Source of the DNA: Brachybacterium nesterenkovii
GTDB taxonomy: Bacteria; Actinomycetota; Actinomycetes; Actinomycetales; Dermabacteraceae
DNA length: 64,000 bases
Assembly (NCBI RefSeq): GCF_900163655.1
Contig: NZ_FWFG01000068.1
Location: 1-64,000 of the forward strand
Direction: 5' to 3'
The stretch's first letter is position 1. Every line of letters starts with the position of its first letter. Under the pieces are notes generated by a model. It made no database searches and had not been told where the DNA came from. It worked only from the letters and a program-made list of their open reading frames with translations. Position numbers and translations under genes: made by a program. Below are positions 17,038 through 24,773 of this stretch, one piece after another.

Positions 17038-17985
17038 TCAGGCGGCCTGGGGCTCGACGAGCTCGCGACCGTTCAGGCGCTCGTACATCCCGCGCAGGAA
17101 CAGCGCCGTCAGCGCCGGCAGCACGACCAGCGGCAGCAGGAACGTCCCGCCGATGGAGGAGGCGGCGTAGATGATCAGCATGGTCACGATCGAGGTGGCC
17201 ACGTTCTCCTTGGCCAGGCGCGCGCTCTCCTTGAGCGCCTCGATCGGGGTGGCACCGTGCGTGGAGGCGGGGATCGCCCACAGGAAGAAGAAGGCCGCGA
17301 GGATGCCGGGCAGGTAGCACAGCAGGGAGCCGATGAACGTGATGACCGCGACGAGCAGGGCGGTCGTGATCACGCGCCCGGGGCCGGTGAAGGCCTCGCC
17401 GGTGCTCGGGCGCCTGCCGTCCACGATCGTCGCGGCGGCGCGCGCCGATCCCGACTGCCACAGCAGGCTCGGGATCATGGTGAGGAGCGACAGCCCCGTG
17501 AAGATGCCCAGGCCGATGAGCAGGCGCTCGAGGTTCGGGGTGTACTCGCCGGCGACGGGGTCGTACTGCATGTCCGAGACGAAGCCCCAGACGTACGCCG
17601 CGATCGCGCCGCCGATGAGGACCAGCATCAGCAGCCCGTAGACGATGCCGGGCACGAGGAAGGCACTGAGGTTGCGCGTGAAGGACTGCCACATCCAGCG
17701 CATCGCCGCGGAGATGTCGGAGCCGAGGTCGGTGCCCGGAGAACGCTGACCGGCGGGGGCGTACGGCGCGGAGTCAATCGCGGGCGCGCCGGGCTGCTCC
17801 GCCTGCGGCGCGGGCTGCCCCCACTGGCCGCGGCTCGGCTGGGACGGGGTCTGGTCGGCCGACGGCTGTCCCCACGGCGTCCGCCCGGGCGCGGGCGGGG
17901 CATCGTGCTGCGGCTCGGACGGAGCGACGGGCTCCGGGGGCGAGGCCTGCCAGGGCTGCTGCGGGTTCTCGGGCGTGGTGCTCAT
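17038..17985 (-). CDS. Proline-rich multi-TM membrane protein, function unknown
   Basis: A 315-residue protein. The first 90 residues are rich in Pro, Gln, Ala and Gly (PQQPWQASPPEPVAP, RTPWGQPSADQ) and probably cytoplasmic and disordered. Five or so membrane segments follow, starting at LVPGIVYGLLMLVLIGGAIAAYVW. Between them are amphipathic pieces such as ATIVDGRRPSTGEAFTGPG and AIPASTHGATPIEALKESARL. That last pattern, a helix with Ala/Glu/Ser before the final TM pair, resembles DUF975/DUF4013-type membrane proteins. I cannot give a function. GAGG stands 7 nt before the ATG at 17985. It is divergent from gnd. Confidence 0.75.
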   Translation of the reverse strand: MSTTPENPQQPWQASPPEPVAPSEPQHDAPPAPGRTPWGQPSADQTPSQPSRGQWGQPAPQAEQPGAPAIDSAPYAPAGQRSPGTDLGSDISAAMRWMWQSFTRNLSAFLVPGIVYGLLMLVLIGGAIAAYVWGFVSDMQYDPVAGEYTPNLERLLIGLGIFTGLSLLTMIPSLLWQSGSARAAATIVDGRRPSTGEAFTGPGRVITTALLVAVITFIGSLLCYLPGILAAFFFLWAIPASTHGATPIEALKESARLAKENVATSIVTMLIIYAASSIGGTFLLPLVVLPALTALFLRGMYERLNGRELVEPQAA

Positions 17986-18373
17986 CGTGACCTCGGAATG
18001 TCGGGAAGCGCTGCGGGTCGACGGGGGCGGATGCCGCAGCCTGTGCGGCCCGCACCTCGACGTCTCCTCCACGGTAGGCACCGTCGTGCCCGGGCGCACC
18101 CTCCGGCGGCCGCGTCGATACCTGGGACGGCGAGATGTCGACCTTCGTCGGAGCCTCCGCGGTCTGCCCCTCGGCGGCGGGAACGGATACGCATGCCGTC
18201 CCCGTCTCCGTGCCTGTCGCCCCGGCGCCGCTCGCCGCCGCCCGCCCCAGGGGCAACTGCTGGCACGGGCGACCGTCCGTCCAGGCGTGATCCCTAGAAT
18301 GACAACGACGCCGAGGGCGCCCGCCGTGCGCGGCGCACCCGGCCCCGACGCCCACGACCAGAGGAGCATGCAC
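17986..18373. other. Divergent spacer upstream of gnd
   Basis: A 388-bp spacer without a gene. The open frames through it are compositional. The only signal I would point to is a -10-like TAGAAT at 18295-18300, serving gnd. Confidence 0.5.
18271..18300 (+). promoter_or_regulatory. Candidate sigma-A promoter of gnd
   Basis: TAGAAT at 18295-18300 with GACCGT at 18271-18276, 18 bp apart. The -10 is good and the -35 weak. Transcription would start near 18307, giving a leader of about 67 nt. Confidence 0.4.
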
Positions 18374-19915
18374 ATGGCCACCTTCGAACCCTCCCCCCGG
18401 GACTCCGCCGACATCGGCGTGACCGGCATGGCCGTGATGGGGTCCAACCTCGCGCGGAACCTCGCCCGTCACGGCTACAAGGTCGCGATCCACAACCGCT
18501 CCGTCGCCAAGACGGAGGCCGTCATCGCCGAGCACGGCTCCGAGGGCGCGTTCTTCCCCTCCGAGTCCATCGCGGACTTCGTGGCCTCGCTGAAGGCGCC
18601 GCGCGTCGCGATCATCATGGTCAAGGCCGGCGGCCCCACCGACGCCGTGATCGAGGAGCTCGCCGAGCACATGGAGCCGGGCGACATCATCGTCGACGGC
18701 GGCAACGCACTGTACACCGACACCCGCCGTCGCGAGGCGGCGCTCAAGGAGCGCGGCCTGAACTTCGTGGGCATGGGCGTCTCCGGCGGCGAGGAGGGCG
18801 CGCTCAACGGCCCCTCGATCATGCCGGGCGGCTCGCCCGAGGCCTGGGAGCGCCTGTCCCCGATACTGCGGGACATCGCCGCCAAGGCCGATGAGGACGG
18901 CGAGCCCTGCACCACGTACGTGGGCGCGGACGGCGCCGGGCACTTCGTGAAGATGGTCCACAACGGCATCGAGTACGCGGACATGCAGGTCATCTCCGAG
19001 GCCTACGACATGATGTCGAAGGCCCTGGGCATGAGCGCCGCGGAGATCGGCGACCGCTTCGCCCAGTGGAACGAGGGGGACCTCGAGTCCTTCCTCATCG
19101 ACGTGACCGCGACCGTGCTCAAGCACGTCGACGCCCGCACCGGCAAGCCCTTCGTCGACATCATCCTCGACCGCGCCGCCCAGAAGGGCACCGGCGCCTG
19201 GACCGTGCAGACCGCGCTCGACCTGGGCGTCCCGGTCACCGGCATCGCCGAGGCCACGTTCGCCCGCTTTGTCTCCGGCGACATCGCCCAGCGCGAGGCG
19301 GCGCAGAAGACGCTGCAGGCGCATACGGCCGATGAGCAGATCACCGATCCCGAGCAGTTCATCGACGACCTCCAGAAGGCGCTGTACGCCTCCAAGCTCG
19401 TCGCCTACGCGCAGGGCTTCGAGGAGATCGCCAAGGGTGCCGAGGTCTACGGCTGGGACATCGACCTGGGCGCGATGGCCCGGATCTGGCGCGCGGGCTG
19501 CATCATCCGCGCGAAGTTCCTCGACCGCATCACCGAGGCGTACGAGCGCGACGCGAACCTGACCCTGCTGCTCGCGGACCCGTACTTCGCCGAGGCGATC
19601 AACGACTGCGTGCCCGCGTGGCGCCGCGTCGTCGCCTTCGCCGCGGCCAACGGCTTCCCGGTCCCGGTGTTCGCCTCGAGCCTGTCGTACTACGACGCGA
19701 TCCGCGCCGAGCGCCTGCCGGCGGCGCTCGTGCAGGCCCAGCGCGACTACTTCGGCGCGCACACCTACCAGCGCGTGGACGCCGAGGGCTCCTACCACGT
19801 CGAGTGGACCCGCGATCGCTCCGAGACCCGCACGGACGGCGGCGAGGGCGGCGTGACCCACGGCGCCGTCGACCCGCAGGCGGGGGAGAAGATGCAGGAG
19901 GCGACGACGAGCTGA
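18374..19915 (+). CDS. gnd: 6-phosphogluconate dehydrogenase (decarboxylating)
   Basis: A 513-residue enzyme of the oxidative pentose phosphate pathway: 6-phosphogluconate plus NADP+ gives ribulose 5-phosphate, CO2 and NADPH. The Rossmann region is IGVTGMAVMGSNLARNLA with HNRSVAKTE for the cofactor phosphate. Substrate motifs are GMGVSGGEEGALNGPSIMPG and GHFVKMVHNGIEYADMQ (catalytic Lys and Asn). RIWRAGCIIRAKFLDRI closes the all-helical domain. Length matches the long homodimeric class. Start chosen at 18374, 7 nt after GGAG, rather than at 18368, where the spacing is 1 nt. A strong terminator hairpin follows 15 bp after the stop. Confidence 0.95.
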   Translation: MATFEPSPRDSADIGVTGMAVMGSNLARNLARHGYKVAIHNRSVAKTEAVIAEHGSEGAFFPSESIADFVASLKAPRVAIIMVKAGGPTDAVIEELAEHMEPGDIIVDGGNALYTDTRRREAALKERGLNFVGMGVSGGEEGALNGPSIMPGGSPEAWERLSPILRDIAAKADEDGEPCTTYVGADGAGHFVKMVHNGIEYADMQVISEAYDMMSKALGMSAAEIGDRFAQWNEGDLESFLIDVTATVLKHVDARTGKPFVDIILDRAAQKGTGAWTVQTALDLGVPVTGIAEATFARFVSGDIAQREAAQKTLQAHTADEQITDPEQFIDDLQKALYASKLVAYAQGFEEIAKGAEVYGWDIDLGAMARIWRAGCIIRAKFLDRITEAYERDANLTLLLADPYFAEAINDCVPAWRRVVAFAAANGFPVPVFASSLSYYDAIRAERLPAALVQAQRDYFGAHTYQRVDAEGSYHVEWTRDRSETRTDGGEGGVTHGAVDPQAGEKMQEATTS

Positions 19916-19930
19916 CGTCGCCCCGAGCAC

Positions 19931-19970
19931 GGCGAAGGCCCGGAGCCCCGCAGGGTTCCGGGCCTTCGCC
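19931..19970. terminator. Bidirectional terminator after gnd
   Basis: An 18-bp stem (19931-19948 with 19953-19970) with one G-U pair and a 4-nt loop CGCA; the arms begin GGCGAAGGCCCGG. It lies between the convergent gnd and the small membrane protein gene ending at 20001. Confidence 0.85.
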
Positions 19971-20000
19971 ATGCCCTGTGCGCTGGTGCGCACAGAGATG

Positions 20001-20285
20001 TCACACGCCGGTCGTCGACATCGATGCGGAGAACATGCCGGTCGCGATCGCGATGACGATCCACAGGATGTTCAGGACCCAGATGATCGCGAAGACGATC
20101 CACGCCCACTTGGTGAACATCTTCGCGGTCTCGGGCTCGGTGTCCGCCTTGAGGTAGCCGAGGAGGCCGAGGACGCCCGGGATGACGCCGCCGCAGAGGA
20201 AGCCGACGATCATCGCGATGAGAGCGTTCTTCTTGATCGCCGCCTTGGCGGGGTTCGCGGCGGGCTGGTTCTGGTACTCGGTCAT
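20001..20285 (-). CDS. Small two-TM membrane protein, paralogue 1 (CD225/DUF4190-like layout)
   Basis: A 94-residue protein. After a short polar N-terminus (MTEYQNQPAANPAKAAIKK) it has TM1 with NALIAMIVGFLCGGVIPGVLGLLGYL broken by the GG-IPG turn, a conserved loop KADTEPETAKMFTKWAW, and TM2. The layout resembles CD225/dispanin or DUF4190 two-TM proteins; function unknown. AGGAG lies 7 nt before the ATG. The gene directly upstream (20380-20700) is a paralogue with nearly the same core, so this is a tandem duplication. Confidence 0.8.
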   Translation of the reverse strand: MTEYQNQPAANPAKAAIKKNALIAMIVGFLCGGVIPGVLGLLGYLKADTEPETAKMFTKWAWIVFAIIWVLNILWIVIAIATGMFSASMSTTGV

Positions 20286-20379
20286 GATGCTCTCCTGAGG
20301 AGGTCTCGGTGCCCGCCGGGCGGCGGGACGGGATCGGGATGAGGCGCTGCGGGGCGGGTGCCCGGCAGCGATCGAGCGG

Positions 20380-20700
20380 TCAGTGGGTGGTCGTCGTCGT
20401 GCCGACGGCGGCGAAGACGAAGATGTTCAAGAGGATCACGGCGACCCAGGTGAGGATCATGAGCGCCCACATGATGCCGAAGGCGATCCAGGCCCACTTC
20501 GTGAACTTCTTGGCGGTCTCGGTCTCGGTGTCCGCCTTGAGGTAGCCGAGCAGCCCCAGGATGCCGGGGATCATGCCGCCGCACAGGAAGCCGACGATCA
20601 TCGCGATGAGAGCGTTCTGCTTCACCTTCTCGACGTCGAGTCCGCCGACGGGGCCGCCCGCCGGGGCGCTGCCGTAGGGCTGGTTCGGGTACTGCGTCAT
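20380..20700 (-). CDS. Small two-TM membrane protein, paralogue 2 (CD225/DUF4190-like layout)
   Basis: A 106-residue paralogue of the 20001-20285 product. The shared core reads NALIAMIVGFLCGG, IPG, LGLLGYLKADTE, ETAK and FTKWAWI. The N-terminus is Gly/Pro-rich (MTQYPNQPYGSAPAGGPVGG) and the C-terminus ends in a Thr run. GGGAG lies 8 nt before the ATG at 20700. The 94-bp gap to the downstream paralogue has no terminator, so they are probably one operon. Confidence 0.8.
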   Translation of the reverse strand: MTQYPNQPYGSAPAGGPVGGLDVEKVKQNALIAMIVGFLCGGMIPGILGLLGYLKADTETETAKKFTKWAWIAFGIMWALMILTWVAVILLNIFVFAAVGTTTTTH

Positions 20701-20890
20701 GGAAGCTTCTCCCCTGATTCGTCGAGGCCGCGGCATGTGCGGTCCGGATCTGTCGGCCGGATCGGTGCCCTTGTGATCCGCCGTGCCCAGACTTTATCCC
20801 AGGGTGTACCAAGGAAGGCGATGGGGAGAGCTCCCCATGAGACGAGTCGTCCGTTGCGCGCGCGTTCGTCCCGGCCTCGTCGCCGGCCGT

Positions 20891-23062
20891 TCAGCCGAGC
20901 GTCACCCGGTGGACGAGAACGGTGAACTCCTCAGCTCCGCGCGCATCCCGGGCGCGCAGGCGCCCTCCCTCGAGCGATAGGGGCACGGCGTCGCGGGCGA
21001 TGATGCCGCCGCGGCCGTCGACGATCCCCAGGCGCAGCTCCTGGCCGTGGGCGATGGCCTCGAGGAGGCGGTCCGTCACCGAGAGGTCCTCGCCGTCCCC
21101 GGCATCGGCCTGGCGGATGCGGGAGACGGCCTCGGCGGCGGGCAGGCGGAGCTCGGGGCCCTCGACGGTCTCGAGCTCGGGCTCGACGGGGCCGCCGTGC
21201 AGGCTGTGGTCGCGCTCGTCGCGTGCGGTCAGCCCGTCGGGCCCGACGGCGATCGCCGACAGCCCCGAGCGCCGCACCATCTGCAGCACGAAGCCGGGGT
21301 CGGAGGCGGTGATCGCGACCGTCGGCGCGAGGCGCTGCAGGTGCAGGGCCTCGGCGTGCGGCGTGCCCTGGAAGAGCGTGAGGACGTCCTCGTCGGCGGT
21401 GAGGTAGGCGGCGGCGCGGCCGATGCGGATCTGCCCGTGGCGCCGGGCCTCGTCCCGCAGCAGGTACTCGAGCGTCTGGGGGACGGGGGTGCGGGAGGCA
21501 TCGCGCAGCAGGGCCAGGAGGTCGTCGCCGTCGAGGCCCGCCCCCATGGCGCGGCGGATGGTCGCCGCCGTGAAGCGCAGCGTCATCGCACCGCCGCGGG
21601 AGACGACGTCGGTCCACGGCAGGAGCGCGAGGAGGCGCTCGGAGGGGCGCCCGGGGATCGTCGCGGTGAGGTCCGCGTCCAGCAGCAGCTCATCGACCGG
21701 AGGCGGGGCCAGGGCTCTCAGCACATCGGCAAGATGCCCGTCGGCGCTCTCGACGTCCTCCTCGAGCGCGTCGACCAGGGCGGTGCCGAGCGTGGTCAGC
21801 GCTCCGTCGAGGACCACGCCCAGAGCGGTGCCCTCGACCAGCGCCGCATGCACCTCCTCGGCGAGGAGGGTGGGCGCGACCAGCGGGAACGCCCAGCCGA
21901 GGGAGGCGGCGAGCGACGCCTCGGTGGCATGGATCCCCGTCGCGGGGCGCAGCGCGCGCAGGATGCTCAGGCGCCGCGTGCGCAGGCCGTCGCGCGCGCT
22001 CGCGCTCGACAGCGCCGCGCGCGCCTGTCCGTGCTGGGGATCGGCCGGGGCCGAGGCCACGGCGAGGTGGCGGCAGCGCGCCCAGGTGAGCGCGAGCTCG
22101 GCCCAGCGCTGCTCGAGGCCGCGGGTGCGGAAGGCGTCCCAGTCGGCGGTCGGCTGCCAGGACTCGCCGTCGTGGCCCAGCAGGCCCGCGCACCAGGCCG
22201 TCTGGATCACGGTCGTGTACGTGTCGAGCGGGGCGTCGGCCTGCTGCGCCAGGCGGCGCAGGTCCCGCTGGGGGATGCCGCCGCGGCGCAGCACCGCGGG
22301 CGGGTCGTCGTCCCAGGCGCGGACCGTCCCGACCAGGCGCACGGCCTCGAACGCGGCCTCGACGGACTGGGCGTCGCGGGTCCCGGGGATGCGCTCGCGG
22401 ATCGCCTCGCCCTCCGGGAGGGGCCGGGTGATCGTGATCGCGGGGCAGACGCGGCCGCCGCGCAGGGCCAGATGCACGGGGCGGGGGATCAGGTGCAGGT
22501 CGCCGCGGCGCACCAGCACGCCGGCCTCGCCCAGGACCCGCGCGGCGGCGGAGCCCTCGGCGGCGTCGACCTTCGCAGGTCCCCAGGCGAGGCGCTCGAA
22601 CAGGGGCTCGAGCTCCGGCGGTGCCTCTCGCAGACGGCGTGCGGCCTCGGCGGGGGAGGGGTCGTCGTCGGCCTCGGGGGCCAGGCCCGCCGGGGTGCGC
22701 AGCACCTCGCGGACCGTCCGCACCGCCCGCAGCTCGCTCTGGCCCCACACCAGGGCCAGGGTGCGCAGGCGGTCGAGCACGCCGGCGATCTCCGCGGGCG
22801 TCGCGCCGACGGCCGCGGCGACATCCGCCGGGCAGGTCGGGTCCTCCAGCACGGCGAGGGCCTCGAGGACCGACAGCTCTGGGCGGGTCAGCGCACCGAG
22901 CGCCCGCTGCACGGAGGCGGCGCCGGCGGCGCGGGCGGCGAGGGGGCCGATGCCGCGGGGCACGGGCGCGGAGAGGTCCGGCCGGGCGAGGAGGAGCTCG
23001 GTGAGGCGCTCGTCGTCGAACCGGCGCAGCTCGTCCGCGAGGGACCGGGTGGGCTCGGACAT
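20891..23062 (-). CDS. Helicase-associated domain protein (partner of XPB helicase)
   Basis: A 723-residue soluble protein starting MSEPTRSLADELRRFDDERL. It has no Walker motifs. The region LTELLLARPDLSAPVPRGI, repeated winged-helix-like segments (RPELSVLEALAVLEDPTCPADVAAAVG) and a C-terminal domain with GQIRIGRAAAYLTADEDVL match the helicase-C-terminal/helicase-associated family that pairs with bacterial XPB in actinobacteria (the neighbour of ercc3 in mycobacteria). Here the two genes are about 4 kb apart with gnd and the small membrane proteins between. GGAG lies 6 nt before the ATG at 23062; TATGCT at 23072-23077 is a plausible -10, giving a very short leader. Confidence 0.85.
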   Translation of the reverse strand: MSEPTRSLADELRRFDDERLTELLLARPDLSAPVPRGIGPLAARAAGAASVQRALGALTRPELSVLEALAVLEDPTCPADVAAAVGATPAEIAGVLDRLRTLALVWGQSELRAVRTVREVLRTPAGLAPEADDDPSPAEAARRLREAPPELEPLFERLAWGPAKVDAAEGSAAARVLGEAGVLVRRGDLHLIPRPVHLALRGGRVCPAITITRPLPEGEAIRERIPGTRDAQSVEAAFEAVRLVGTVRAWDDDPPAVLRRGGIPQRDLRRLAQQADAPLDTYTTVIQTAWCAGLLGHDGESWQPTADWDAFRTRGLEQRWAELALTWARCRHLAVASAPADPQHGQARAALSSASARDGLRTRRLSILRALRPATGIHATEASLAASLGWAFPLVAPTLLAEEVHAALVEGTALGVVLDGALTTLGTALVDALEEDVESADGHLADVLRALAPPPVDELLLDADLTATIPGRPSERLLALLPWTDVVSRGGAMTLRFTAATIRRAMGAGLDGDDLLALLRDASRTPVPQTLEYLLRDEARRHGQIRIGRAAAYLTADEDVLTLFQGTPHAEALHLQRLAPTVAITASDPGFVLQMVRRSGLSAIAVGPDGLTARDERDHSLHGGPVEPELETVEGPELRLPAAEAVSRIRQADAGDGEDLSVTDRLLEAIAHGQELRLGIVDGRGGIIARDAVPLSLEGGRLRARDARGAEEFTVLVHRVTLG

Positions 23063-23107
23063 GACTGCTCCAGCATAGGCTGACGGCCGTCGCCCGGTGA
23101 TCCGAGT

Positions 23108-23145
23108 GCACGGCGGTCCGAGCTCGCGTCCGAGGACCGCCGTGC
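23108..23145. other. 12-bp perfect hairpin upstream of the tRNA gene
   Basis: GCACGGCGGTCC at 23108-23119 pairs with 23134-23145 across a 14-nt loop. It lies between the helicase-associated gene start and the tRNA. It could terminate minus-strand transcription coming from the SMR pair, or be part of the tRNA control region. Confidence 0.5.
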
Positions 23146-23164
23146 CGTAGGACCGTCCGGGCGC

Positions 23165-23238
23165 GCCCCCATAGCCCAATCGGCAGAGGCGGCCGCCTTA
23201 AAAGCGGCGCAGTCCGGGTTCGAGTCCCGGTGGGGGCA
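23165..23238 (+). tRNA. tRNA with anticodon UAA (Leu by codon), short variable loop
   Basis: A 74-nt cloverleaf: acceptor GCCCCCA with TGGGGGC, D arm GCC/GGC with GG in the loop, anticodon stem GCCGC/GCGGC with loop CTTAAAA, variable loop GCAGT and T arm CCGGG-TTCGAGT-CCCGG. The anticodon at 23199-23201 is TAA, which reads the rare codon UUA. Discriminator base A73; CCA is not encoded. All stems are perfect. A bacterial tRNA-Leu should have a long variable arm, but here it is 5 nt, so this is a class I body with a leucine anticodon. Which amino acid it carries is not clear from sequence. Confidence 0.9.
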
Positions 23239-23284
23239 CGCACCGGGCCAAAGATAGGGGCGCGTGCGCGTGGGCGGCGCGGCC

Positions 23285-23608
23285 TCAGGGCGCGCCGCCG
23301 ACCTCCACAAGGACGACGCCGACGATGATGAGCGCGATGCCCGCGACCATCCGCGTCGTGAGCGGATCGCGCCAGATCGCCCGCGCGAGCACCGCGACCG
23401 CGGCGATCCCCGTGGCCGTCCAGATGCCGTAGGCGACGCCGACGGGCATGCCGGATGCGAGCGCGCGCTGCAGAGCGGCGAAGGCCGCGAGGTAGCCGAG
23501 CACGACGACGATGAGCCAGCCGCGTCGCCGCAGCCCGTCGCTCGCCCGCAGCGCCAGGGTTCCGCTGATCTCGCTCGCGATCGCGGCGGCGAGCCACAGC
23601 CCGCTCAT
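23285..23608 (-). CDS. SMR-family efflux subunit, second of pair
   Basis: A 107-residue four-TM small multidrug resistance protein. The membrane-embedded proton/substrate glutamate is Glu13 in AAIASEISGTLALR. GMPVGVAYGIWTATG in TM3 and GIALIIVGVVLVEVG in TM4 are family marks. SMR proteins export cationic compounds in exchange for protons. Its ATG overlaps the stop of the upstream SMR gene by 4 bp, so the two are translationally coupled and probably form a heterodimer as in EbrAB/YkkCD-type pairs. Substrate unknown. Confidence 0.9.
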   Translation of the reverse strand: MSGLWLAAAIASEISGTLALRASDGLRRRGWLIVVVLGYLAAFAALQRALASGMPVGVAYGIWTATGIAAVAVLARAIWRDPLTTRMVAGIALIIVGVVLVEVGGAP

Positions 23609-23952
23609 GCCGCATCCGCCCGGGCGGCGGTGCGCTCGCCGGAGCCGGTCTCGACGAGCACGACGCCTGCGATGATCAGCGCGATGCCTCCGATCGCGGT
23701 CGCCCCCAGGCGCTCGTCGAACAGGACGGCGCCGAGGGCGGCGGTCAGCGCGACCCCGCTGGCGCCCCAGATGCCGTAGGCGACGCCGATGGGCATGCCG
23801 CCGCGCAGGGCGATGCCCAGCAGCGCGAACGCGGCGGTGTAGCCGAGGGCGACGACGGCCAGCCAGGCGGGGGCGTCGATGCTCGCGCGCAGGGCGAGGG
23901 TCGCGGTGGTCTCGGCGAGGATCGCGACGACAAGGGCGATCGAGGGGCGCAT
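23605..23952 (-). CDS. SMR-family efflux subunit, first of pair
   Basis: A 115-residue four-TM protein with the essential Glu14 in AILAETTATLALR, GMPIGVAYGIWGASG in TM3 and GIALIIAGVVLVETG in TM4, plus a short charged tail (GERTAARADAA). It is the promoter-proximal member of the pair. TAGCGT ends 6 nt before the ATG at 23952 and there is no ribosome site, suggesting leaderless translation of this gene and coupled translation of the next. Confidence 0.9.
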   Translation of the reverse strand: MRPSIALVVAILAETTATLALRASIDAPAWLAVVALGYTAAFALLGIALRGGMPIGVAYGIWGASGVALTAALGAVLFDERLGATAIGGIALIIAGVVLVETGSGERTAARADAA

Positions 23953-23958
23953 GCCGCG

Positions 23959-23964
23959 ACGCTA
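23959..23964 (-). promoter_or_regulatory. Candidate leaderless -10 hexamer for the SMR pair
   Basis: TAGCGT on the minus strand (fits TANNNT) ends 6 nt before the ATG at 23952. Confidence 0.5.
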
Positions 23965-24074
23965 TCGACTCCGGATCCGCCCGAGCACGCGGTCGGTGAC
24001 GCACGGCACGGACGACCTGCGCCCCCTACACTCGCCGCGGACGCGAGCCGCCGAGCAGGGAGACCGAACGCAGC

Positions 24075-24761
24075 ATGACCGATGCCCAGCCCACTGTTCC
24101 CGGCGCGGCCCCCGACGATCGCCTGGCCGCGCTCCCCGTCGAGCGCTTCTGCACCGAGCTCGCCGCCCGCCGGCCCGCTCCGGGAGGCGGTGGCGTCGCG
24201 GCGCTCGAGGCGGCGCTGGCCGCCTCGCTCGTCGCGATGGCCGCCCGCTTCACGACCGGGGAGCAGGACCCGGACTGCGCCGACGAGCGAGGCCGCATCA
24301 CCGAGGCCGCCGACCGCATCCGTACCCGCGCGCTCGAGGCGGTGCAGGAGGATGCCGACGCTTTCGAGCAGGTCTCCGCGGCCTACGCCCTGCCCCGTGA
24401 GAGCGACGAGGAGCAGGCGCGGCGCCGACAGGCCCTGGCCGCGCGCACCGCGACCGCGGCGCGGACGCCTGCCGCCGTGATCGGTCTCGCCGGTGAGCTT
24501 CTCGACCTCGTCGAGGGTCTCCTGCCCCGCGTCAAGCCACTGCTGGTCTCCGACCTCGCCATCGCCGCGTCCTCCGCGCGCGCCGCCGCGGTCGCCGGCC
24601 GCATCAGCCTGCACGCGACCCTCCCGGACATGGACGACGGCGGCCGTCATGCCGCCCTCGAGGCGTCGACGCGGGTGGAGGAGATCGCCGCACGCGCCGA
24701 CGCGATCGAGCGACAGATCAGGGCGCGCACCCTCGCCGCCGCGGACCGACGGGCGGACTGA
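24075..24761 (+). CDS. Cyclodeaminase/cyclohydrolase family protein (FTCD-like)
   Basis: A 228-residue helical protein. RRPAPGGGGVAALEAALAASLVAMAARFT near residues 31-60 is the hallmark of the formiminotransferase-cyclodeaminase C-terminal fold, and LLVSDLAIAASSARAAAVAG (residues about 155-175) the second conserved segment. Characterised relatives act on formimino- or methenyl-tetrahydrofolate. No formiminotransferase domain or histidine-utilisation genes are next to it, so the substrate is open. TACACT at 24027-24032 may be a -10. The YggS gene starts 12 bp downstream. Confidence 0.85.
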   Translation: MTDAQPTVPGAAPDDRLAALPVERFCTELAARRPAPGGGGVAALEAALAASLVAMAARFTTGEQDPDCADERGRITEAADRIRTRALEAVQEDADAFEQVSAAYALPRESDEEQARRRQALAARTATAARTPAAVIGLAGELLDLVEGLLPRVKPLLVSDLAIAASSARAAAVAGRISLHATLPDMDDGGRHAALEASTRVEEIAARADAIERQIRARTLAAADRRAD

Positions 24762-24773
24762 GAGGATGGCGGC

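Noticed and set aside
17986-18373. Riboswitch in the gnd/membrane protein spacer
   Set aside because: No known aptamer core could be recognised and the sequence lacks a clear conserved fold.
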